IMG/VR virus record: IMGVR_UViG_3300017739_000004
Coordinates: 1 to 64,000 of that record
DNA: 64,000 nucleotides
DNA from: a virus
Direction: 5' to 3' (one strand)
The translations under genes and the position numbers were made by a program. Below, one piece after another: positions 7,970 through 15,216 of the stretch (position 1 is the first letter of the stretch; the number at the start of each line of letters is the position of its first letter). A model generated the notes under the pieces. It was given only the letters and a program-made list of their open reading frames with translations. It did no database searches and was not told the DNA's origin.

Positions 7970-9021
7970 TGTCAATAATGGATAAATTGAAAAAGAATAG
8001 TAAAGTAAAAAGTACTGATATATTATCAGAATCTATATTATTCGGAGAGAAGGATATGATTCCTACAGATGTGCCTATGGTAAACGTTGCTTTATCAGGA
8101 GATATGGACGGAGGCTTGTCATCAGGTCTTACAGTATTGGCAGGGCCGTCTAAACATTTTAAGACAAGTTTTGCTTTACTTATGGGTTCAGCCTATATGA
8201 AGAAATATCCAGAAGCTGTTATGCTTTTCTATGATTCAGAATTTGGTTCTCCACAGAACTATTTTGAATCTTTTGGTATTGATACAGATAGGGTATTACA
8301 TACACCGATTCAAAACGTTGAGGAATTAAAATTTGACTTAGTTAGCCAATTAGAAAATATTGAAAGGGACGATAAAGTAATTATTGTAATCGATTCAATT
8401 GGTAACTTAGCATCTAAAAAAGAATTAGAAGATGCACTGAATGAAAAATCAGTTGCTGATATGACAAGAGCTAAAGCATTGAAGGGATTGTTCCGTATGG
8501 TCACTCCTTATCTCACTATGAGGAACGTCCCTTTACTTGCTGTCAACCACACCTATCAAGAAATAGGATTATTTCCTAAAGCAATTGTATCAGGTGGTAC
8601 AGGTATTTATTACTCAGCTGATAATATTTGGATTATTGGTAGGCGTCAACAGAAAAAAGGTACTGATGTCACAGGATATCACTTTATAGTTAATGTAGAG
8701 AAATCAAGGTTTGTAAAAGAGAAATCTAAAATACCAGTTGAAGTCACTTGGGAAGGCGGTATCGCATCCTATGGTGGAATACTAGATGTAGCTTTAGCCG
8801 GCGGCTATGTGACCAAACCAAATGTTGGTTGGTACGCAAGAGTTAACAAAGATACAGGTGAAATTGAAGATGGTAAAGTACGAGAAAAAGATACTAAGAC
8901 TAAAGAGTTTTGGGATCCAATCTTTGAAGAAACTGACTTTAAAGAATTTGTAAAATCTTATTATTCTATTGGTCATAAACCATTACTTGACATTGACTTA
9001 GACATAGTAATGGAGGAATAA
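7969..9021 (+). CDS. uvsX: UvsX RecA-like recombinase
   Basis: A 350-residue strand-exchange ATPase that forms filaments on single-stranded DNA for recombination-dependent replication and repair. The Walker A is atypical but T4-like (GPSKHFKTS, 59-67). Walker B is KVIIVIDSIG (near 136-145), and the VNHTYQE and SGGTGIYYSADNIW segments are standard. It starts on the stop codon of bS21. The C-terminus is acidic, as in UvsX. The gene order uvsX, small genes, gp41 follows that of cyanophages. Confidence 0.95.
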   Translation: MSIMDKLKKNSKVKSTDILSESILFGEKDMIPTDVPMVNVALSGDMDGGLSSGLTVLAGPSKHFKTSFALLMGSAYMKKYPEAVMLFYDSEFGSPQNYFESFGIDTDRVLHTPIQNVEELKFDLVSQLENIERDDKVIIVIDSIGNLASKKELEDALNEKSVADMTRAKALKGLFRMVTPYLTMRNVPLLAVNHTYQEIGLFPKAIVSGGTGIYYSADNIWIIGRRQQKKGTDVTGYHFIVNVEKSRFVKEKSKIPVEVTWEGGIASYGGILDVALAGGYVTKPNVGWYARVNKDTGEIEDGKVREKDTKTKEFWDPIFEETDFKEFVKSYYSIGHKPLLDIDLDIVMEE

Positions 9022-9101
9022 TGTTTAAAACAATTTATAAAGCCTTTCACAAATTTATGAAATCTGGAAGGATAAATAAAATTATTAAGATGATAACATG
9101 A
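9021..9101 (+). CDS. Very small basic protein between uvsX and gp41
   Basis: A 26-residue reading frame that starts on the last base of uvsX and ends ATGA-overlapped with the next gene, after a GGAGG site. It is basic and amphipathic (MFKTIYKAFHKFMKSG at the start). The tight coupling on both sides is the main reason to call it a gene. Function unknown. Confidence 0.5.
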   Translation: MFKTIYKAFHKFMKSGRINKIIKMIT

Positions 9102-9418
9102 TAACAGAATCTGATTATAAATTTGTAGAAAACCCATCACACCCACTTCATGGAGTGAGGTATACACAGGGTGCATATAAAGACGTGACTGTTATATATG
9201 GAACAGTGAAAATTAAAGAAAGTCCTGAGCTCGATATGGCGAGCTTAGGATTTACCTTTCAAATAATAGACCCTGCAGATTATACTGTAGACGAACTCCA
9301 AGAAAGTGAAGATTTTAAAAATTATATGGGTGCAGTATTACAACATATAATTGAAAATAATTTAGAGGATATGAAAATTGGAACAACTCCAGACACACAT
9401 ACTGAGCCATCTTCTTAA
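9098..9418 (+). CDS. Conserved T4-like protein upstream of gp41
   Basis: A 106-residue acidic protein with a strand-rich middle (GVRYTQGAYKDVTVIYGTVK) and a helical acidic end. From memory, cyanophages keep a protein of this shape between uvsX and the gp41 helicase gene, but no activity is known. It overlaps the helicase gene by 41 bases. Confidence 0.65.
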   Translation: MITESDYKFVENPSHPLHGVRYTQGAYKDVTVIYGTVKIKESPELDMASLGFTFQIIDPADYTVDELQESEDFKNYMGAVLQHIIENNLEDMKIGTTPDTHTEPSS

Positions 9419-10760
9419 TAACGAAGAGTATTGCAGAAGAGTAATACCTTATATTAAGAACGAATATTTTGAAGGCTCACACAAAACAGTTTTTGATCTA
9501 ATCGTTTCTTTTGTTAGTAAGCATAATAAATTACCAACAGGAAAAGTATTAGAATTAGAACTCAGAAAAATCAATGCACACGAAGATGTATTAAATCAAG
9601 CCTCAGTATTAATTGGTGAGCTTAAAAATAAATCAGACGTAGACACAGAATATCTAATACAAGAATCAGAAAAGTGGTGTAAAGAAAGAGCAGTCTATAA
9701 TGCTATCATGGAATCTATACAGATTATTGATGGTAAAGATACAAAGAGAAGTGAAGGTGTTATACCTGAAATACTATCTGATGCTTTAGGCACATCTTTT
9801 GACCAAGAAATAGGTCATGATTACGTTGATAACTCGGAAGATAGATTTGATTTTTATAACACAAAAGAAGATCGTATACCATTTGATTTAGATTACTTTA
9901 ATAAAATTACAAAAGGTGGATTACCAAACAAGACTTTAAATATTGCTCTTGCCGGGACTGGCGTAGGTAAATCTTTGTTTATGTGTCATTGTGCTGCTTC
10001 AGTCCTGGAACAAGGCAAGAACGTATTATATATTACAATGGAAATGGCCGAAGAAAGAATCGCAGAAAGAATAGATGCGAACCTTATGAATCTTCCAATA
10101 GAAAGATTAGGGTCATTACCTAAAAATGTATTTAACGAAAAGATACAAAAGATTGCAAAAGCATCTATTGGTAAACTTATTATTAAAGAATACCCAACAG
10201 GTGCAGCTCACACAGGACATTTTAGAGCCTTATTAAACGAACTTAAATTAAAAAAGAATTTTAAACCAGACATTATATATGTTGATTATTTGAATATTTG
10301 TTCTTCCAGCCGTATGCGCGGGTTAGGTGGAAGTATAAATAGTTATTCGTATATCAAAGCAATCGCTGAAGAACTCAGAGGATTAGCTGTGGAATTCAAT
10401 GTTCCGATAGTGTCGGCAACACAGACGACGAGGTCTGGGTATAGTAATACTGACGTTGGCCTAGAAGATACATCTGAATCATTTGGTTTACCAGCAACTG
10501 CCGACTTGATGTTTGCTATTATTAGCACAGAAGAGTTAGAAGAATTAGGACAGTTATTAGTAAAACAATTGAAAAACCGATATAACGATCCTACGAAATA
10601 TCGCAGATTTGTGGTAGGAGTAGATCGGTCTCGTATGAAACTTTATGATGTTGAGGAGTCTGCACAATCAGATATTATGTCAGATATGGTGCCAGACAAG
10701 CCAATAAATAAGTTTGGTGAAAGAGAACAACCGGATTCTTTCACTGACTTTAAAGTATAA
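9378..10760 (+). CDS. 41: Replicative DNA helicase/primosome subunit (gp41)
   Basis: A 460-residue DnaB-family hexameric helicase that unwinds the replication fork. The N-terminal collar (THILSHLLNNEEYCRRVIPYIK) aligns with the start of T4 gp41. Walker A is LAGTGVGKS (near 191-199), followed by LYITMEMAEERIAERI, a Walker B in DIIYVDYLNI and the SATQTTRSG sensor. The start is TTG inside the upstream gene, with GAGG about ten bases before; no suitable ATG lies nearby. The C-terminus after the RecA fold is acidic. Confidence 0.93.
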   Translation: MEQLQTHILSHLLNNEEYCRRVIPYIKNEYFEGSHKTVFDLIVSFVSKHNKLPTGKVLELELRKINAHEDVLNQASVLIGELKNKSDVDTEYLIQESEKWCKERAVYNAIMESIQIIDGKDTKRSEGVIPEILSDALGTSFDQEIGHDYVDNSEDRFDFYNTKEDRIPFDLDYFNKITKGGLPNKTLNIALAGTGVGKSLFMCHCAASVLEQGKNVLYITMEMAEERIAERIDANLMNLPIERLGSLPKNVFNEKIQKIAKASIGKLIIKEYPTGAAHTGHFRALLNELKLKKNFKPDIIYVDYLNICSSSRMRGLGGSINSYSYIKAIAEELRGLAVEFNVPIVSATQTTRSGYSNTDVGLEDTSESFGLPATADLMFAIISTEELEELGQLLVKQLKNRYNDPTKYRRFVVGVDRSRMKLYDVEESAQSDIMSDMVPDKPINKFGEREQPDSFTDFKV

Positions 10761-10775
10761 AAAGGGAGAAAACTT

Positions 10776-10958
10776 ATGGATATGATGAACGTAGTAAAAA
10801 ACTGGGTACTCGCAAGATGGGCCGAAAGGACAACTTGGGATGGCGGTGTAATCATCGCGGTTAGTTTGTCTTACTTACTCTTCGGAGGTTTAGTAGATGC
10901 ACTAGCATGGATAGCCTTAGCTTATGGTGTATACACACTAGTTAAAGCAGAACTATAA
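10776..10958 (+). CDS. Small two-helix membrane protein
   Basis: 60 residues. A short soluble head (MDMMNVVKNWVLARWAERTTWDGG) precedes hydrophobic segments at about 25-36 and 40-55. A GGGAG site precedes the ATG. Marine T4-like phages carry similar proteins after gp41. It ends just before a terminator, so it closes the uvsX-gp41 unit. Holin-like by size, but no evidence ties it to lysis. Confidence 0.65.
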   Translation: MDMMNVVKNWVLARWAERTTWDGGVIIAVSLSYLLFGGLVDALAWIALAYGVYTLVKAEL

Positions 10959-10965
10959 CATATCG

Positions 10966-10990
10966 GGGGAGCGTTCAGCTCCCCACTTTA
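10966..10990 (+). terminator. Hairpin terminator after the uvsX-gp41 unit
   Basis: A 7-bp GC stem, GGGGAGC (10966-10972) with GCTCCCC (10978-10984) around GTTCA, followed by ACTTTA. The T-tract is weak, so termination may be partial. Confidence 0.7.
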
Positions 10991-10991
10991 A

Positions 10992-11010
10992 TTGTCACAC
11001 AATTGTCACA
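10992..11010 (+). promoter_or_regulatory. TTGTCACA direct repeats, candidate operator
   Basis: TTGTCACA at 10992-10999 and again at 11003-11010, spaced 11 bp, ending nine bases before a -35 box. The same arrangement recurs before the promoters at 47085 (inverted) and 48026. The helical-turn spacing suggests protein binding on one DNA face. Confidence 0.6.
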
Positions 11011-11018
11011 TAAAACCG

Positions 11019-11047
11019 TTGACATTTTCCTTAAAACATGATACTAT
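11019..11047 (+). promoter_or_regulatory. Sigma70-type early promoter
   Basis: TTGACA (11019-11024), 17-bp spacer, TACTAT (11042-11047) with TGA before it. Nearly the same sequence occurs at 48026-48054. It drives the small genes from 11077. Confidence 0.8.
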
Positions 11048-11076
11048 AGACATATAAGATTAAATAAGGAGTAAAA

Positions 11077-11289
11077 ATGTCAAATATAATAAACGATCAA
11101 ATCCTCGAGCAGATAGCTGAAGAGGTCGCTGAAATGTCAGGAATGGCAGTAGTGAACGAAGTAATGGATAGACCAGAAGGTGCGCCTTCACCGGCATCCG
11201 ATTCATGGGACGAGTTTTTCGCATTCGCAGATATGGATAAACTAAGAAATGACTTAGTTATGAAAAGATTTGAGGAGATGTCAAGATGA
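11077..11289 (+). CDS. Small acidic protein of unknown function
   Basis: 70 residues, very acidic, helical, with EFFAFADMDKLRNDLVMKRFEEM at its end. An AAGGAG site precedes the ATG and the promoter at 11019 lies directly upstream. It overlaps the next gene by 4 bases. Its early-promoter position suggests a host-takeover role, but no family is recognised. Confidence 0.6.
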   Translation: MSNIINDQILEQIAEEVAEMSGMAVVNEVMDRPEGAPSPASDSWDEFFAFADMDKLRNDLVMKRFEEMSR

Positions 11290-11483
11290 GTTGGAAGATA
11301 TTAGCAGAACAATCTATTGTCGACGGTAAGCAAAAGTTTACCGAAGATGATATTCGAAGCATGGTCGGTGCGCCAAGCTTAGCAGAAGAAAAGGCAGATC
11401 AAGAAAGAGCTGCCAGAAACGAATGTGTATGTGGTACTATTGATTGTAAGACCGAATACTCATGTATAACCTCGGGGTGGTAA
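11286..11483 (+). CDS. Small cysteine-containing protein
   Basis: 65 residues starting at ATGA overlap with the upstream gene. Four cysteines near the end (CVCGTIDCKTEYSC) could bind zinc or a metal cluster. No known family recognised. Confidence 0.6.
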   Translation: MSWKILAEQSIVDGKQKFTEDDIRSMVGAPSLAEEKADQERAARNECVCGTIDCKTEYSCITSGW

Positions 11484-11484
11484 T

Positions 11485-11655
11485 ATGAAAGCAACGTTAA
11501 GTAAAGACGATTATAGAGAATTCAACGAAAGAGTTGGTAATCTATCAGATAAAGGTGTGGAAGTACCACACTTAGTCACTAAAATTAGTGATGACAAATT
11601 TGAAATTGAACTACTTGGCTCGCCTGATTTAGATGAACTAGATAGGCTTTCCTAG
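11485..11655 (+). CDS. Small acidic protein
   Basis: 56 residues (MKATLSKDDYREFNERVGNL at the start), acidic, one base after the previous stop codon. Its TAG is overlapped by the GTG start of the next gene. Function unknown. Confidence 0.6.
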   Translation: MKATLSKDDYREFNERVGNLSDKGVEVPHLVTKISDDKFEIELLGSPDLDELDRLS

Positions 11656-11831
11656 TGGAAATTATAATTTATATCATAGTAATTATAGGGTGTGGCTATA
11701 CATCCTATAATCTAGGTATTAAAAAAGGTATTCGTCAAGGAGCAGAGAATGCAATTGATGTTTTACACGAACGAAAAATCATTCGATACGATCACAAAGG
11801 CGATATTCAGCCTTATAATAATTTAAAATAA
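11655..11831 (+). CDS. Small N-terminally anchored membrane protein
   Basis: 58 residues with a GTG start that reuses the last base of the previous stop. The first ~15 residues are very hydrophobic (EIIIYIIVIIGCGYTSYNLG), followed by a charged cytoplasmic tail. Cyanophages carry proteins of this layout, but the function is not known. Confidence 0.6.
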   Translation: MEIIIYIIVIIGCGYTSYNLGIKKGIRQGAENAIDVLHERKIIRYDHKGDIQPYNNLK

Positions 11832-11834
11832 ATA

Positions 11835-11868
11835 TTGACAAAATCTAAAGTCTCTGTTATTATAAATA
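11835..11868 (+). promoter_or_regulatory. Overlapping early-type and T4-late-type promoter before the cargo cluster
   Basis: TTGACA (11835-11840), 17 bp, TATTAT (11858-11863) preceded by TGT. Overlapping its end is TATAAATA (11861-11868), the consensus of T4 late promoters read by gp55 with gp33. The next gene begins at 11896 after GGAGA. The late box fits the virion character of the genes downstream. Confidence 0.65.
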
Positions 11869-11895
11869 GAAATAGTAATATTAAATGGAGATACA

Positions 11896-12987
11896 ATGAA
11901 AAGGTTTAAATCTTTTATTTACGAAGCCAGCCTATCTGGCAAAACAACTAAATACAAAGATAACACGGGTGCGTGGTATCAGTATGTCGAGTTGAATCCA
12001 GAATTAAAAACATTAAAGCTAGAAAATGATTCATTTTTATTTGAATTAGATGGAACACCAACAAAAACCGTATTAAAGAAAGGTACTGAATTAGAAATTG
12101 TTGGAAGAGAAGTGAAAACACTGCTAGATTCATCAAGATCAAAATTAGCACATATGAAATATAAAGGTAAAGACTATAGAGTACCTACTAGCAAATTACT
12201 TAAACCTTCAGGTAAAGAGGTTGCACCAATTGAAGCAGACCTAACACAAAAAGAGAATCCAGGTGTATTTACAAACTTCAAGGCAGGGCATGGTCATGAA
12301 GGTCAATTCATTCAAAGATGGATTAATAGTTCTGGTACCCTTTGGGAATTTGAATATAAAGGTAAAGAATATCGTATAACAAATCTAAGTGCACCTACTA
12401 CAAAAACCGTTGGTAATCCAAAGACAGATGTAGTAGTTGAATTAGATAAAAAAATACCAGGCCTAGGTAATAAACTTTATTATAGTTTGAAAGATGCTAA
12501 TGCAACATACTTTGAAAACTGGATATTACCAAAAAGATTCTTTCAAATATTTGGTAGCTCATCTAAAAAGATTATAGAAAATGCTTATGAACAATTGAAT
12601 AAGAATAACAAGATAGGAAGGTCAGGTTATAAATCAGTATCAATTTGCCCTTTTGTTAAGAGTAAACCATATAACCATACTAAACTATCTAAGAGTCAAA
12701 ACATAGAAGTATTATCCGGTGCAAATAAGTTTGGTAAAACTGATGCAACTGCAAATTGCTTTTTTGCTGGTACAGTACCAGAAACTATTGCAGAGATTAT
12801 TGATGGTACTATATCAGTAAAAGATATGGCTGGAAAGATTAATGTCGGTTTAGATTTTAGAGGCTCAAACGATATTAAGAACTCATCAGTCTTTATTAAG
12901 AATGACGAAGGTGGCTGGGATATAAGAGAAAACTGGATTGGAAGAGGTGAACTAAAACTAGATAAAAGCATGGGACAAAGTAAGTGA
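11896..12987 (+). CDS. Capsid-targeted protein, possible PD-(D/E)XK nuclease
   Basis: 363 residues. The first ten, MKRFKSFIYE followed by A, look like the T4 internal-protein capsid-targeting peptide cut by the prohead protease after Glu. Residues about 25-75 repeat a small beta-rich pattern seen again near 140-160 (YKGKDYRV and YKGKEYRI). GNPKTDVVVEL with a following YYSLKD resembles the core of PD-(D/E)XK nucleases, with Asp then SLK in place of ExK. This assignment is tentative. First gene of a long run of similar targeted proteins. Confidence 0.55.
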   Translation: MKRFKSFIYEASLSGKTTKYKDNTGAWYQYVELNPELKTLKLENDSFLFELDGTPTKTVLKKGTELEIVGREVKTLLDSSRSKLAHMKYKGKDYRVPTSKLLKPSGKEVAPIEADLTQKENPGVFTNFKAGHGHEGQFIQRWINSSGTLWEFEYKGKEYRITNLSAPTTKTVGNPKTDVVVELDKKIPGLGNKLYYSLKDANATYFENWILPKRFFQIFGSSSKKIIENAYEQLNKNNKIGRSGYKSVSICPFVKSKPYNHTKLSKSQNIEVLSGANKFGKTDATANCFFAGTVPETIAEIIDGTISVKDMAGKINVGLDFRGSNDIKNSSVFIKNDEGGWDIRENWIGRGELKLDKSMGQSK

Positions 12988-13622
12988 TAAGATTTTCAAA
13001 CTATATATCCGAAGATGCGCATGAACTAATTTTCACGCCACAAGATGATCTGAAAGAACCAGATTATGATGATATAGAAATATTTAAAGATAATTGGGTT
13101 AAAATAAAATTACCAACACCACCACGAGAAGATCGTGAAATAAATGCTGTGATTGATGCAGCCAATACAGCCACAGATGAACAAAAAGCTGAGTATGAAA
13201 ATTGTGATAAAGATGCATCATATTATATTAAAAAAGTTTTAAGAGAAAATAGTTTAGAATATGATGAAGATGTTATTGAGTATATTGAAGAACAATGTGT
13301 ACCTATAGTGAGACACTATAAAAATTATTATAATAGACCAAGGCCGTATCAAGTTGCTGCAATTATGAATAAAGAATTGAAAAGATTTAAAACTGATACA
13401 GCAAAAACGCCATCATATCCATCAGGCCATACAGTTCAGCCAATGGTGGTGGCATTACATTATGCAAAAAAATATCCACAACAAAGAGAAGCACTTATTA
13501 AAGGAGCTAAGATATGTGGATATGGAAGAGTTATAGCCGGATTACATTACCCAGCTGATTACGATGCTGGATTAAAGTTAGCAAACGATTTAATGAAGTA
13601 TATAGATTATGAGAAGTTTTAG
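12984..13622 (+). CDS. Capsid-targeted PAP2-type acid phosphatase
   Basis: 212 residues, GTG start overlapping the upstream stop. The leader VIRFSNYISE then D fits the prohead-protease site. The catalytic phosphatase motifs are complete: K(x)6RP as KNYYNRPRP, YPSGH, and GRVIAGLHYPADYD. No membrane segments are present, so it is a soluble class-A-like vanadium-type phosphatase. Packaging of a phosphatase into the head would deliver it at infection. Its substrate is unknown; nucleotides or host phosphometabolites are possible. Confidence 0.8.
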   Translation: MIRFSNYISEDAHELIFTPQDDLKEPDYDDIEIFKDNWVKIKLPTPPREDREINAVIDAANTATDEQKAEYENCDKDASYYIKKVLRENSLEYDEDVIEYIEEQCVPIVRHYKNYYNRPRPYQVAAIMNKELKRFKTDTAKTPSYPSGHTVQPMVVALHYAKKYPQQREALIKGAKICGYGRVIAGLHYPADYDAGLKLANDLMKYIDYEKF

Positions 13623-13968
13623 AAAATTCTGGCTAGAGGCTGATGCAAGAACACCTCGTAAAAAAGGTCAACACAAAGGCAGTTCAAGTCATAGTGACTT
13701 ATACACTGACGAAGACCCTAGAGGAACAATCCACGGATTAGGATTTAAAGATGCTGCAACAGCTAAAAAGGGAATTAGTATTATTAATAAAGCTGATAGA
13801 GAACATGCTCACAAAGTACAAGCAACTTTAGTGATGCAACAAAGAGCAAAAGAAGCTATTAAGAGAACTAAAGACCCAGAAAAGAAAGCAAACTTAACAG
13901 CCGCATATAAGATTTGGACAGACCATTTAGAAAAATTGAAAAAGAAAACTAAGGAAATGAATAAATGA
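13609..13968 (+). CDS. Capsid-targeted basic protein
   Basis: 119 residues. The leader is MRSFRKFWLE then A. The rest is basic: a GQHKGSSSHSDLYTDEDPRG segment, then GLGFKDAATAKKGISII, then a lysine-rich helix. From memory, the second segment recurs in many phages, often as a domain of virion proteins. DNA-associated internal head protein is the likely role. Confidence 0.65.
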   Translation: MRSFRKFWLEADARTPRKKGQHKGSSSHSDLYTDEDPRGTIHGLGFKDAATAKKGISIINKADREHAHKVQATLVMQQRAKEAIKRTKDPEKKANLTAAYKIWTDHLEKLKKKTKEMNK

Positions 13969-15197
13969 GATTTCAAAAATATATAACCGAAGCTAAAAAT
14001 ACTCACATGACACACATTGAGGATTTAGTTTTAGACGGTGGAGTTAAGGGAGCCCGCCAAGCAATCCTCGCGCTTAGATCAATGAGGGATATGTTGAGCG
14101 GTAATGTGAAAGCACCAATAGACATTACCACAAAGTGGGACGGGGCTCCCGCCTTATTTGTAGGAACTGATCCAAGTGATGGTCAGTTTTTTGTCGCAAA
14201 GAAAGGCATTTTTGCCAAAACACCAAAAGTGTATAAGAACCATGACGATATAGATGCAGATACTTCCGGCGATCTTAACAAAAAGCTTAAATTAGCATTT
14301 GACAAATTAAAAGACCTTGGCATCAAAGATGTAATACAGGGCGATTTTATGTTTGAAAAGAAAGATTTAAAAGATGTTAAAATCAACGGTGAAACACATA
14401 TTACATTTCATCCAAATACAATTGTTTATGCAGTACCTAAAACATCTAGTCTAGGTAAGAAAATTAATAAATCAGACCTAGGAATTGTTTGGCATACTAA
14501 GTATTCTGGTTCATCTTTTGAAAATATGACAGCAGAGTTTGGTGTTGATATAGTAAAAGATATTGGTAAATCATCAAAGGTATGGATGGTTGATGCGACT
14601 CTTCGTGATCTATCTGGTACTGCTACATTGACTGATGATGAAACAACTAAATTAAATGCAAATCTATCTGCTGCCGGTAAAACATTTAGAAAGATATCAT
14701 CTGGTGTATTAAAAGATATAGAAGATAATAAAGAACTTAATTTAATTTTGAATATCTATAATAACCTTAAAGTAAGAAAAGGCCAAAGAGTAGAAAATAC
14801 TAAGTCTCACGCAACTGGTTTAGTCATGTATGTTAAACAAAGATATGCAAAAGAGATTGATAAAAGGTCGTCAGATAAAGGAAAACAGAAACAAAAAGAT
14901 AATAGAGATGAATTATTGAAGTTTTTTAGTAAAGAAAACATAAAAAACCTAAAATTAATCTATGATTTGCAGAATTTTATCATCAATGGCAAATTAATTA
15001 TTATAAATAAACTAAACGAACTATCAAAAATTGATACATTCGTTAAAACAAAATCCGGGTTTAAAGTCACCGGTGTAGAAGGCTTTGTGGCTATAGACCG
15101 AACGGAAGGTGGTGCTGTTAAGTTAGTTGACAGAATGGAATTCTCAACTAATAATTTCAGCAAAGATATTATAAAAGGCTGGGATAACCCAGGCTAA
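13965..15197 (+). CDS. Capsid-targeted ligase-fold nucleotidyltransferase
   Basis: 410 residues. The leader is MRFQKYITE then A. TTKWDGAPALFVG carries the KxDG motif of ATP-dependent ligases and capping enzymes, with the lysine as probable adenylation site. FVAKKGIF, IQGDFMFE (motif III-like) and HPNTIVYAVP (motif IV-like) follow in the usual order. The C-terminal half is helical and lacks an obvious OB-fold. The family is close to uncharacterised ligase-like proteins of T4-type phages. It may seal or activate nucleic-acid ends early after injection. Confidence 0.72.
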   Translation: MRFQKYITEAKNTHMTHIEDLVLDGGVKGARQAILALRSMRDMLSGNVKAPIDITTKWDGAPALFVGTDPSDGQFFVAKKGIFAKTPKVYKNHDDIDADTSGDLNKKLKLAFDKLKDLGIKDVIQGDFMFEKKDLKDVKINGETHITFHPNTIVYAVPKTSSLGKKINKSDLGIVWHTKYSGSSFENMTAEFGVDIVKDIGKSSKVWMVDATLRDLSGTATLTDDETTKLNANLSAAGKTFRKISSGVLKDIEDNKELNLILNIYNNLKVRKGQRVENTKSHATGLVMYVKQRYAKEIDKRSSDKGKQKQKDNRDELLKFFSKENIKNLKLIYDLQNFIINGKLIIINKLNELSKIDTFVKTKSGFKVTGVEGFVAIDRTEGGAVKLVDRMEFSTNNFSKDIIKGWDNPG

Positions 15198-15216
15198 TGG
15201 GAAACCGAGGATATAA

